This document shows, piece by piece, positions 8,280-16,161 of a stretch of 64,000 nucleotides of DNA. The notes beneath the pieces were generated by a model. The model saw nothing but the letters and a program-made list of their open reading frames with translations. It did no database searches and was not told where the DNA came from. A program made the position numbers and the translations under genes. Position 1 is the first letter of the stretch. The number at the start of each line of letters is the position of its first letter. The DNA is from Lachnotalea glycerini (GTDB lineage Bacteria > Bacillota > Clostridia > Lachnospirales > Lachnospiraceae). The stretch covers positions 264,651 through 328,650 of the forward strand of contig NZ_QICS01000003.1 in NCBI RefSeq assembly GCF_003201285.1. Direction: 5' to 3'.

Positions 8280-11270
8280 TTATTTAGTTTCAAGCAAAAG
8301 TAAATTATTAATTGAACCAGATGCATATAAATACATCCAGCCAATCCCAAAATAGCCATCAAATATTCCCTTTGCAGAAACATCAGCAACTTTTGGTACT
8401 TTATATCCATCAAACAACGAACTAATATTGACATTAGAAATCCATAATTGCATCAAAGACAGCCACTTATTTTCTTGGGTGTAATCATATATCATTTTTA
8501 AGGTAATGATGATGCTTCCATTACCATGGCAAAGAGTATCATTATTAATCAGATTTGTTAATCCACCTTCAAATCTTAATATCAACTCGTTCAATTGATT
8601 AATGTCGATGCAATCAGAATTAATTTTCAAGATTGCAAGTCTTGCTTGTATCATTCCTGGCAATCCCCAGCACCACTTATAACCATCCTTTTCCAATATT
8701 TCTATTTGTACCTCTTTGCTCAACATATCTTTAACTTTAATGGGTTCGATTAACCCTGCTGAAATCAGTCCATACATTAATCCACAAATACCATGTGCAA
8801 TACCTGATTTTGCTATAGAAACTTCATTCTTATCTTCTAATCGCTCTTTTAAAACTACACCGAAATTTTTTATGGTATTTTGGGTAACATATTTATCTCC
8901 AAAAGTTTCATTCAAGAGTGCTAACAATCTAATAGTACCTGAAATACCAGAAACATAATCAGATTGCTTCAAATTTCTAATATCTTCAACCTTCAAACCT
9001 TTTAATTTTTTTGCTGTAAAATCTAAATATTCAGTATCACAAATTTGTCCCAAATATTTATACTCCAAAATCAACGGATACATAGGGGATAGCCAACCAG
9101 TAAAGGCACTCTCAAATATTGTGTTTTTCGTCTGCTCAATAGCTGTTTTAATAATTTTTTTATAATTAACTAGATAAGCATTTTCTTTTGTTCTTATATA
9201 CATTTCCAAAAAGAATATTGCTATTCCACTTAATCCACCATATAGAGCCTCATCAAGTGGTACTAATTTCCATTCCTTTTTATCATTACAGTCAATATTA
9301 ATAAAGGAACAGCCATCCTCTCTCTCGTATGCCTCCTTCATTAATTCATCCGAAATCTTTTTTGCCTGTTTCAAACAATCTACTTTTCTAATATTGTAAT
9401 TTATATCTCGTTTCATTACCTTTTGGTTCATATATGGATTGAAAATGCCTAAAGCTAATAATAATATACATTGTTGCCTTATAATCTCTTTTTCTGACAA
9501 CTCATTGATTTTGTTAACAGCCAACTCATAACCCGATTTATTATGAAAATCAGTATATATTTCCCCATGACTATCAACTAAATCTTTAGAATCTACATAT
9601 GTAAAGAAAATAGGAATATCATTATATAACATATCCCTTACCTCACTTTTTACGATCCTTTTATCTTGATATGGATAAGCCCATACATTCATCAACAGTC
9701 TCTCGCGATATTTCATTTCGCTATTGTAATTAGGATGATTCGCAAATCTAATCATAGATGCATATTTTTCTGTTGATTTTGTCAGGCAACGAATCTTTTT
9801 CCCTTTAAATGAATCAAGTGTCCTAATACACTCTGATTTATTTTTCATAATGAAATGAATAAAATCATTAAACCCATCATAAATTAACATATTATATTTT
9901 GATACATCTACTTCTTCAATTTCATTAAATTTAGGAATATTATTACCTCCAACAAACATACTCTTCACATTTTCATAATGAAAATCGTCTGTATTAATCA
10001 TTTTAGGCATAAGAATTTTTTGATTTGTCTCAGTTTCTCTCCCATTAAGTGCACTTAGGTCAACCGTACCATCTATTCCTATATGTACCTGTTTTGGAAG
10101 CAATAAAGAATTAGCAACTGATGTAACCTCCAGGTAATTAATCAATTCAAAATATATTGACTCATCTTTTAATTCTGCAACACTTTGAAATAAGGTTTCC
10201 ATATCAATAATTACTGGATATTCTCCACATGCAACTACATTCTCTAAATGTAAATCATTTATATTTAACAAATAACATATTGCTATCAAATACCCATATC
10301 TTATATAAAATTTTTCAACCTGTTCTTCATTTATACAGTATTCTGCTTCAATAAATTCATTATAACAATACTTATCTTTATATATTCCCTTAGGGATTTT
10401 AAGCTCTAATAAATCCGAAGAAGAAGCGTACCAAATTATAAATTTTTCAAATGCTGTACAAACTCTTAAATCTTTTGGTTTATAGACCAATTTTTTTTCT
10501 TCAAAATTCAAGATTGAGACTGAATTACCTTGCTCATGTGAATCTCCGGTAGATAATTTTATATCAGTCAATTCCAATGATTCCTTATTTAGAAATTTCT
10601 TTATATCTTCATAATCTTTATCTAAATGCTCTAGAATGTCTGTATAATTTTTTATGAGATACTTAGTTCTAACAGTAGCTACTCGTGCTGCAACTGGATA
10701 CTCCTCATAAAATATATAAAAAGATTGCTTTGAACAAAAAGCTCTCTTTAAAAATTCGATAAAGCGTTCCTCTTGATTATCACTTTCAAATGTATGAGAA
10801 TTTTTATATATGGCTAGTTTTAATGCCACCAGCTTACCAACGATGTTAAACATTTCAATTGCATGAGCGGCTATAAATGAATCAATAACATTTTTGCTGA
10901 TTTTTAGATTTTTAGTTCTTTCTACTATTTTATCTATTTCTATACTAAAGTATTTACTAAAAGGAAAACTCGCTAGATTAACACCTAAACTATAATCTAT
11001 GTTACTATAATCAAATTGCTCCATTATTTTCGAAAAATCATTGTACCAACCATCCTCATTTATAGCTATATCATCTGATGGTTGAAGAGAATAGGCAAAT
11101 TCATCTTTGGTTATATCATTTACTTTTAGCATCTCGTCAAAGTATTTATCCGATAATAAAGTGCGCACATCTCTCCATTCATTAAAAAAACTATAATCAA
11201 CTTTTTTATCTTCCGAATAGTTTCTAAAATTTTCTTGTATTGTTCTTGCTTTTTTAATAATAGAGTTCAT
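8280..11270 (-). CDS. lanM: Class II lanthipeptide synthetase LanM
   Basis: The 996-aa bifunctional enzyme dehydrates Ser/Thr and cyclises them with Cys. The N-terminal DUF4135 dehydratase part (about residues 60-650) includes NDLHLENVVACG and IDMETLFQ (about residue 357), the kinase-like active site. The C-terminal LanC-like part has the zinc ligands CWG (about 866) and CHG (about 913) plus GLSGIAIFF and GIAHGICGLMYG. The start ATG at 11270 has GGAGGAGGG upstream; the further-upstream ATG lacks one. It is transcribed first in the cluster, ahead of the precursors, unlike the enterococcal cytolysin order. Confidence 0.96.
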   Translation of the reverse strand: MNSIIKKARTIQENFRNYSEDKKVDYSFFNEWRDVRTLLSDKYFDEMLKVNDITKDEFAYSLQPSDDIAINEDGWYNDFSKIMEQFDYSNIDYSLGVNLASFPFSKYFSIEIDKIVERTKNLKISKNVIDSFIAAHAIEMFNIVGKLVALKLAIYKNSHTFESDNQEERFIEFLKRAFCSKQSFYIFYEEYPVAARVATVRTKYLIKNYTDILEHLDKDYEDIKKFLNKESLELTDIKLSTGDSHEQGNSVSILNFEEKKLVYKPKDLRVCTAFEKFIIWYASSSDLLELKIPKGIYKDKYCYNEFIEAEYCINEEQVEKFYIRYGYLIAICYLLNINDLHLENVVACGEYPVIIDMETLFQSVAELKDESIYFELINYLEVTSVANSLLLPKQVHIGIDGTVDLSALNGRETETNQKILMPKMINTDDFHYENVKSMFVGGNNIPKFNEIEEVDVSKYNMLIYDGFNDFIHFIMKNKSECIRTLDSFKGKKIRCLTKSTEKYASMIRFANHPNYNSEMKYRERLLMNVWAYPYQDKRIVKSEVRDMLYNDIPIFFTYVDSKDLVDSHGEIYTDFHNKSGYELAVNKINELSEKEIIRQQCILLLALGIFNPYMNQKVMKRDINYNIRKVDCLKQAKKISDELMKEAYEREDGCSFINIDCNDKKEWKLVPLDEALYGGLSGIAIFFLEMYIRTKENAYLVNYKKIIKTAIEQTKNTIFESAFTGWLSPMYPLILEYKYLGQICDTEYLDFTAKKLKGLKVEDIRNLKQSDYVSGISGTIRLLALLNETFGDKYVTQNTIKNFGVVLKERLEDKNEVSIAKSGIAHGICGLMYGLISAGLIEPIKVKDMLSKEVQIEILEKDGYKWCWGLPGMIQARLAILKINSDCIDINQLNELILRFEGGLTNLINNDTLCHGNGSIIITLKMIYDYTQENKWLSLMQLWISNVNISSLFDGYKVPKVADVSAKGIFDGYFGIGWMYLYASGSINNLLLLETK

Positions 11271-11577
11271 TTTCAAACCCTCCTCCATACTAATCATTGA
11301 AATTTTATTTTTATCTATTAGCAAAATATTCTATTAAATTTTTAAAGAAATTTTATTCTTTTTAAGTATCTATATCTGATTATTATTTTATTACTAAAAT
11401 AAGCATTTTAAGTGGAAAGCCACCCAAAATATAGATTTTTTATAATATTCTTTTAATCCTTATATTTGAATTCAATTATTTTCAGACTGCATTTTTACTT
11501 TTAATAGAGTTTAGTTGTTAAGGCATGTATTAAATATAACTTATACATGCACCAAACTACTAATTATACTTATTACC
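11271..11577. other. Untranslated stretch between the short peptide gene and lanM
   Basis: There is no further coding region that I can support. It holds an 8-bp-stem hairpin, GCATGTAT/ATACATGC, at 11523-11550 just after the 13-codon gene. The hairpin is not followed by a clear T-run on the minus strand, so it is more likely an mRNA processing or attenuation structure than a full terminator. The remaining long leader ahead of lanM is AT-rich. Confidence 0.5.
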
Positions 11578-11619
11578 CTAAAATTTTAAAAACCAGCTCC
11601 AATCAATTACCGCTAACAT
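11578..11619 (-). CDS. 13-residue candidate signal peptide gene
   Basis: ATG at 11619 opens a 13-codon frame, MLAVIDWSWFLKF, ending TAG. It is preceded by a strong ribosome site, GAAAGGGG, 7 bases upstream, stronger than many in the window. It lies between the terminator of the AgrC/AgrA-like operon and lanM, on the lanM strand. Short aromatic peptides next to LytTR-type two-component systems are often secreted pheromones or their precursors. The peptide has no leader, so export would need a dedicated or general exporter. It could instead be a leader peptide controlling lanM expression. I do not recognise a characterised homolog. Confidence 0.5.
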   Translation of the reverse strand: MLAVIDWSWFLKF

Positions 11620-11667
11620 ATTTATACCCCTTTCAATTTATTTTAAAATATTACTGTATTAACTAAA

Positions 11668-11726
11668 ATAATACAACCAAATTTCCATGAATAGCATCTT
11701 TTTTTCACAAACGACACAGTTCGTCC
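11668..11726 (-). promoter_or_regulatory. Candidate regulated promoter for the peptide and lanthipeptide genes
   Basis: A TATTAT -10-like box lies at 11668-11673 on the minus strand with no good -35, as expected of an activator-dependent promoter. Upstream at 11704-11726 are the half-repeated blocks CGAACTGTG and CGTTTGTG, spaced about one helical turn, which could be a LytTR-regulator site. This is a weak, pattern-only call. Confidence 0.3.
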
Positions 11727-11757
11727 TTTTTATACATTATTTTTGTATAATGCAAAT

Positions 11758-11790
11758 AAGGACAGAACCAGTATAAATTGGCTCTGCCCT
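11758..11790 (-). terminator. Terminator of the two-component operon
   Basis: AGGGCAGAGCCA pairs with TGGTTCTGTCCT around an 8-base loop, followed on the minus strand by TATTTGCATT. It lies 90 bases after the histidine kinase stop and separates this operon from the peptide/lanM unit. Confidence 0.8.
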
Positions 11791-11879
11791 ATCAATATTT
11801 TTATAATATCCTAATTTCTATATTTATGTTTACATAAATATAGAAACAGTATCATTTTATTTTTTCACAGTACATTTTT

Positions 11880-13181
11880 TTAAATTATAACTTCTGCTAT
11901 AAACCAAGTTTTTTTATATTGGTACACAATTATTCCGTCATACTTTTTTACAGTATTTTCTACGTTTCTACTCCCTATCCCATGGTTTTTTTTATCTTCT
12001 TTGGCTGTTATTAGATGGTTTTCCTTTAAAATGATATTTCCTGTAATCGTATTCTTTACAGAAATAAAGATTTGCTCATTATATGCATTAGTTAATATTT
12101 TAATATTGCGAATTGAACTTTCATTAATCTTCTCACATGCCTCTATAGCATTCGTTACAAGATTTGATAGAATGGTGCAAAGATCAAATTCACTTATTCG
12201 TGTTTTTATGGGTAAACTCCCATCTATTTCTATTTTTATATGCTGTTCCTTTGCTTGTACGAACAGTTGTCTAAGCACTGCATCCACGTTCTTATTTCCA
12301 GTATAGCTTTCTACCGAAAACACTCCCGACTCTTCCACAATACATTTTAAATAATCTTCCAGCTCATTGTAATCACCATTTTGACACTGCGCTTTTATTA
12401 CCATTATATGGGTATTCAAATCATGATGAAAACGACGCATCTTCTCGTCTTGCTTTAAAAGATTCTCATAATATTCCTTCTGTAATTTTATATATTCTTC
12501 ATTCTTTTTGTTAAGTTCCTTTAACTGTATTTCACGATTCACTATAATTCCCTGCCATATTGTTACAATAACTAACACAATACATGCTATAGAAACAAAC
12601 AAACCACTCAAATTTATATACTGATCAGAACTGTATTTCTGGGTTAATCCCTGTATCGGCGCTAACATAAAGAAAAGACATACGACTACAATATAAAATA
12701 GCACATATTGTTTCCAATCTAGGCTTACTTGAAAATTTTCCTTCTTTCTCAATTTTCTATATCCTGCAACTATTACGAGTACTATACTTTGTATGCTTTG
12801 GCACAGAATTGTATACCAATTCCCCTTCGCAATAATATGTTCTGGTATATTAAGAATTGTCGCTAGCAAAAACGAAAAACTTACACCTATAACCGAGGAT
12901 CCAATCACAATAAAGGGATATAATAGGAAATATTCCATTTTTCTTGTTTTAAGTAAAAATATTGGTATAACTACCATTGTGATCATGCTAAGTGCACTTG
13001 TAGCTTCCATATTTACATACTGCAATATCAATAAATGAAATAAATATAATATAACTACAACTCGCATCCAGACTTTTTTTATACGTATCAAGGGAGCGTG
13101 AAAAATAGCAACATAAGCAAGTATATAAGTAAAAAATTCTGTAAATAAATATACTAATAAATATATGATATTATTTTTCAT
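11880..13181 (-). CDS. AgrC-like sensor histidine kinase (HPK10 type)
   Basis: The 433-aa protein has about six hydrophobic segments in residues 1-210, a cytoplasmic linker, and an HPK10 phosphorylation motif RRFHHDLNTH. It then has an N-box (LSNLVTNAIEAC) and GIGSRNVENTVKKYDG. This layout is that of receptors for secreted peptides (AgrC, PlnB, FsrC). It overlaps the response regulator by four bases (ATGA), so they form one operon. By position it should control the lanthipeptide genes and may sense the 13-residue peptide or the mature product. No agrB/agrD-like gene is seen beside it. Confidence 0.9.
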   Translation of the reverse strand: MKNNIIYLLVYLFTEFFTYILAYVAIFHAPLIRIKKVWMRVVVILYLFHLLILQYVNMEATSALSMITMVVIPIFLLKTRKMEYFLLYPFIVIGSSVIGVSFSFLLATILNIPEHIIAKGNWYTILCQSIQSIVLVIVAGYRKLRKKENFQVSLDWKQYVLFYIVVVCLFFMLAPIQGLTQKYSSDQYINLSGLFVSIACIVLVIVTIWQGIIVNREIQLKELNKKNEEYIKLQKEYYENLLKQDEKMRRFHHDLNTHIMVIKAQCQNGDYNELEDYLKCIVEESGVFSVESYTGNKNVDAVLRQLFVQAKEQHIKIEIDGSLPIKTRISEFDLCTILSNLVTNAIEACEKINESSIRNIKILTNAYNEQIFISVKNTITGNIILKENHLITAKEDKKNHGIGSRNVENTVKKYDGIIVYQYKKTWFIAEVII

Positions 13182-13927
13182 AATCTCTTTTTAATCCTAT
13201 TCTTCACATATTGTAAATATTTTATCTTTGCTGTCTCCCTATATCTTCTTCCCACCGGTATCTCCATAGATAGGTTCTGAATTAAAATCTTCTCTCCAAA
13301 ATCAATCACACTTGCTAGATTTACCATATAAGATTTATGTACTCTTATAATAGGATAAATCCTCATCTCTTTTTCCAAATCCCCCATTTTCTTAGTACTT
13401 AAAATAAATTCTCCCGAACCGCCTTCTGGACCTTTTGTATAAATTTCTGTATAACTGCCAGACGCTTTAAGGAAAACAATATCTTCCATAAATATTTCTA
13501 TTAATTTTCCATCATAATCCTTAATCTTTAATGCAATATTTTCTTCTATCTCATTTAAAGTTATTAAGAGCATTTTCTTAATCTTTTCCTGTGAAGGAGG
13601 CTTTGGAATAAATCCAATTGTTTTTTTGCTAAATGCATTGTAAATACTTTCACTGTGATTTGTTACAAATACAATACGAGCTATTTTATCTTGCCATAAA
13701 ACTTCTTTTTTTAAGTCAATGCCACTTATTCCTTGCATCTCTATATCTAGAAATAATATATCAATTTGCACATTATCATTTCCTTCGCAATATAATAATA
13801 CTTCTTCACCACTATTAAAAAAAACATACTCATGTTTCATAATAGTTTCTTTAAAATATTCTTCACATAAATTAAATATTGTCTTACGTGCCTCAATGAA
13901 ATCATCACAAATTCCTATATACAACAT
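13178..13927 (-). CDS. AgrA-like response regulator with LytTR DNA-binding domain
   Basis: The 249-aa protein begins MLYIGICDDFIEARKTI. The receiver has acidic residues DD and phospho-acceptor Asp in ILFLDIEMQG. The C-terminal LytTR domain includes ASGSYTEIYTK and IIRVHKSYMVNLASV. I chose the ATG at 13927, with AAAGGGGAG upstream; an ATG 24 codons earlier lacks a site and adds a non-family extension. It is the first gene of the two-gene operon ending at the terminator at 11758-11790. Confidence 0.92.
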   Translation of the reverse strand: MLYIGICDDFIEARKTIFNLCEEYFKETIMKHEYVFFNSGEEVLLYCEGNDNVQIDILFLDIEMQGISGIDLKKEVLWQDKIARIVFVTNHSESIYNAFSKKTIGFIPKPPSQEKIKKMLLITLNEIEENIALKIKDYDGKLIEIFMEDIVFLKASGSYTEIYTKGPEGGSGEFILSTKKMGDLEKEMRIYPIIRVHKSYMVNLASVIDFGEKILIQNLSMEIPVGRRYRETAKIKYLQYVKNRIKKRL

Positions 13928-13990
13928 TTTAATCTCCCCTTTATTAAGTTTATATAGTGAAATATACAATAATGTAGATTCTACTATATT

Positions 13991-14019
13991 ATTGTACATA
14001 ATAATACCAAATTTGACAA
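13991..14019 (-). promoter_or_regulatory. Promoter of the agrA/agrC-like operon
   Basis: On the minus strand TTGTCA (14014-14019) and TACAAT (13991-13996) are separated by 17 bases. The response regulator ATG lies 64 bases downstream of the -10. Confidence 0.65.
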
Positions 14020-14315
14020 TTATTTACATATTGATTTGTCTAAAATTTATGTTTCTAAGTTTGTCAAACATATGTTACACCATGTTTAATAAAATTATCT
14101 AAGACAGTTAATATTTGCTCGAATAATTAATTAGTGATATTCGGTATCACATATCTTGTGTTATACTAGCCATAGCGAGAAGCTCCTTTGTTTTTTTGTT
14201 TTGTGGTAATTCAAATATAACATAAAGGATAACACTTCTCTCTATTTATTTTATAATAATGTAACATATGTATTGTATTCCTACACTCATTCTTTTTAAT
14301 TAATTCAACTTCCTA

Positions 14316-14364
14316 TTGACATTACATTCTATTTAATATAATATGAAGCTAGCTTCACATGAAG
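14316..14364 (+). promoter_or_regulatory. Autoregulated promoter of the CylR2/CylR1-like pair
   Basis: TTGACA (14316-14321) and TATAAT (14337-14342) lie upstream of the TTG start at 14394. Directly after the -10 is a perfect palindrome, TGAAGCTAGCTTCA (14344-14357), overlapped by a second, CTTCACATGAAG (14353-14364). CylR2 of Enterococcus is a dimeric repressor that binds an inverted repeat at the cytolysin promoter. These palindromes are the obvious operator for the homolog here, though they lie on its own promoter. Confidence 0.65.
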
Positions 14365-14393
14365 TTTGTTTCACATCAAAAGGAGGTGCAAAA

Positions 14394-14609
14394 TTGAAAA
14401 ACAATGTCAGAAAATTCCGAACAGAAGCAAATATGACACAGATAGAATTAGCAAAATTAGTGAATGTTTCGTCAAGAACAATTATATCCATTGAAAATGA
14501 GAAATATAAACCATCTCTTATTCTAGCATATCGTATAGCAGAAATATTTAAAGTATCAATGGAAGATTTATACTGTTTAAAAGAAAATAAAGCATTGGAG
14601 GATCAATAA
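14394..14609 (+). CDS. CylR2-like XRE-family repressor
   Basis: This 71-aa protein is almost entirely a helix-turn-helix domain: NMTQIELAKLVNVSSRTIISIENEKYKPSL, then an IAEIFKVSMEDLYC tail, in the same layout as CylR2 (66 aa). The start is TTG at 14394 with AAGGAGGTG 5-6 bases upstream; the ATG at 14343 lies inside the promoter and has no site. It is followed after two bases by the membrane protein gene. In the enterococcal cytolysin system CylR2 works with CylR1 to hold the toxin genes off until the signal accumulates. Confidence 0.88.
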   Translation: MKNNVRKFRTEANMTQIELAKLVNVSSRTIISIENEKYKPSLILAYRIAEIFKVSMEDLYCLKENKALEDQ

Positions 14610-14610
14610 A

Positions 14611-14928
14611 ATGAATGAACAAATAATAATAATTATATTAACAGCACTAGCAATAGTATCTACATTGTGGCTCTATTTATGGAGAGCTATAAGACAAGTA
14701 CAAAATGAAAATGATGAGCGTTGGACTTTTGTTATGCTAAAAGCTAAAAGTTTTGCAGAGCTTTCCGATTGGTTATTAATTCTTATAGTGGCAATTCTAA
14801 TAACTATGCCAACAATACAAGAAATACTAATTCCAATTAAAAGAATATTATTAATAGGGATACTATTTTTCGGTCTTCGAAATTTAATAGAACTTATTGG
14901 ACTTATCTATTATAATCGTAAGCTATAA
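14611..14928 (+). CDS. CylR1-like small membrane protein
   Basis: The 105-aa protein has a first hydrophobic helix (about residues 3-24), a short charged segment RQVQNENDERW, and two more hydrophobic stretches (about 50-70 and 78-98). Its position directly after the XRE repressor gene and its size match CylR1, the membrane partner needed for signal response in cytolysin regulation. Sequence recognition alone is weak; the call rests on context. Confidence 0.7.
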   Translation: MNEQIIIIILTALAIVSTLWLYLWRAIRQVQNENDERWTFVMLKAKSFAELSDWLLILIVAILITMPTIQEILIPIKRILLIGILFFGLRNLIELIGLIYYNRKL

Positions 14929-14977
14929 ATATCAACCCCATTACAATAGAAAAAAAATCAAAACCACTAGTTTTAAT

Positions 14978-15035
14978 ATCCTTCTTCAGAAATAGACAAA
15001 GTAAATAGCAAAAATCTATTTATGAAGGATTTTTA
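14978..15035 (+). terminator. Probable terminator after the CylR-like pair
   Basis: ATCCTTC (14978) pairs with GAAGGAT (15024-15030). An inner TAAATAG/CTATTTA stem sits between them, and TTTTATG follows on the plus strand. Confidence 0.5.
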
Positions 15036-15163
15036 TGTCTAAATCACATTACCATCTGAACGTAAAGTGAAAAATTAAATCGGGTAGAACTGGAATTTAG
15101 TTTTTCATTTGACCGTTATACTTTTCTTAGCAAATAAGATTAGAATATGAACGGAGGTTCTTT

Positions 15164-15714
15164 ATGACTCTTGGTGAACGAATTAAAAAATAAGAGTATT
15201 TCGCAAAATGACCATGGACGAATTTGGCGCTGCTCTTGGCTTTGAAGGGAAAAGCATGTCGGTACGAATTGCTAAGTACGAAACTGGGGCTCATGTCCCA
15301 AAGCAGGATATGTTGCTTAAAATAGCTGAAGTCCTACAATGTTACTACAAGGCACTTGATGATTACAGTCTTGGCGCCGCCGAGGATATCATCGAAACAC
15401 TGTTCTGGTTAGAAGAAAGTCTTTCTTCCAATTCAGACGGAGAAGGAAGAGGAAAACATTTCCCCGAATACACTGCTCCTGGAAATCTCATTCGTCTGAA
15501 TGAAATGAAAACTGTGACAAAGGATACCGATGTCAAGATGACCTACAATGACAATGAGTACATGGCATCAGGTGCACCTGTTGCTTTAACTTTTGAATAT
15601 AGATTGGTAAATGATTTTTTGTTAGAATGGAATACAAAGAAAAAAGAACTTGCGGATGGCACCATTAGTGCCAATGATTATTTTGAATGGAAGATTACTT
15701 GGCCACATGCCTAA
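15164..15714 (+). pseudogene. XRE regulator gene broken by a one-base deletion
   Basis: ATG at 15164 follows ACGGAGG. The frame reads MTLGERIKK and then hits TAA at 15191. Adding one T there (AAATTAAGAGTATTTCGC) restores KLRVFRKMTMDEFGAALGF, the normal first helices as in the 34707 homolog (KKIKFVRKLRKMTQQELGVAVG). Downstream the frame is open to 15714 with the family tail VNDFLLEW...YFEWKITWP. A shorter product starting near 15208 would lack half of the DNA-binding domain. Its tail is duplicated at 2-115. Confidence 0.85.
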
Positions 15715-15799
15715 GCCCTTCCGAAAGAATTTTATACAAAATCTGTGATTTTGCACAAAAAAGTGAGATTTTCTTATTCATAGAATAGACGTCCGCATA

Positions 15800-15818
15800 G
15801 TACCAAAATAGTACCAAA
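15800..15818 (+). other. Arm-like paired direct repeat, element B right end
   Basis: GTACC units at 15800 and 15811 are 11 bases apart, and the second ends 62 bases from the core at 15877. At the guaA junction GTATC units at 37813 and 37824 are 11 apart and the second ends 61 bases from the core at 37889. The matching geometry supports related integrase recognition. Confidence 0.5.
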
Positions 15819-15876
15819 CGACATAAAGAGAGCCCACAAATCCTTATTTTACAAGGCTTTGCGGGCTCAAAATTTT

Positions 15877-15887
15877 TACTCAAACTC
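15877..15887 (+). other. Attachment-site core candidate between elements B and A
   Basis: TACTCAAACTC is identical to the core at 2182 and one base different from the guaA end core at 37889. It marks the end of the long direct repeat and the start of sequence particular to element A. Confidence 0.6.
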
Positions 15888-15894
15888 CTAACTA

Positions 15895-15910
15895 TTCGCT
15901 TTAATGCGAA
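15895..15910. promoter_or_regulatory. TTCGC-N6-GCGAA operator-like palindrome, left end of element A
   Basis: TTCGC TTTAAT GCGAA has the same half-sites and 6-base spacer as three palindromes upstream of the XRE gene at 34707. It lies eight bases from the core at 15877-15887. The XRE protein is the likely binder (inference). Confidence 0.55.
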
Positions 15911-15958
15911 TGTATTTAATATATTTCCTGTCATTTTATTGCTTTTAGTCCGGGAATT

Positions 15959-16159
15959 CTATGTATTATTTTGAGTATAATAAGCTTTGGGTATCATAGA
16001 GGTATCAGCCTTCTTTATAGGTTTATCTAGTTCTACTACTCGCTTTTCAATCCATTCTTTTATAATATTTAAATATTCCGTATATCCCTTTATCTCATTT
16101 GGTTCAAATCTATAACTATTTCTAATTTTCTTGTTATGTAATGGTAACTTAAAAAAGAA
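15959..16159 (-). pseudogene. Start-less coding remnant at the left end of element A
   Basis: An open frame of about 66 codons runs from after a stop in the preceding gene to TAG at 15959. It reads KLPLHNKKIRNSYRFEP and later YTEYLNIIKEWIEK, with no convincing start or ribosome site. I do not recognise it. The amino-acid composition looks like real protein, so it may be a truncated gene end. It also contains two GTATC units 11 bases apart at 15991-16006, 104 bases from the core, matching the arm pattern. Confidence 0.35.
15991..16006 (+). other. Arm-like paired direct repeat, element A left end
   Basis: GTATC at 15991-15995 and 16002-16006 starts 11 bases apart, as at the other element ends. 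It is 104 bases right of the core at 15877-15887. The role is inferred from geometry only. Confidence 0.4.
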
Positions 16160-16161
16160 AT

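Larger units (their letters stand above)
13928..14393. other. Divergent regulatory region between the two regulator operons
   Basis: No gene is visible. It holds the minus-strand promoter at 13991-14019, the plus-strand promoter and operator at 14316-14364, and a second plus-strand -10-like box (TATACT near 14162). Its base composition is very AT-rich. Confidence 0.6.
15602..15887 (+). repeat. Long direct repeat, copy 2 (intron-free)
   Basis: It equals 3-226 joined to 2131-2192. It contains the XRE gene tail, arm-like repeats (15800-15818), a terminator hairpin (15828-15868, GAGCCCACAAATCC pairing with GGCTTTGCGGGCTC) and the core (15877-15887). It serves as the pre-insertion sequence for the group II intron in copy 1. 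Confidence 0.9.

Noticed and set aside
8189-8434. 81-codon frame overlapping the lanM end and lanA2 start
   Set aside because: It lies in another frame over lanM and the precursor ribosome site, and has no site of its own.
11523-11550. Terminator directly after the 13-codon gene
   Set aside because: The stem is good but no T-run follows on the minus strand, so full termination ahead of lanM is unlikely.
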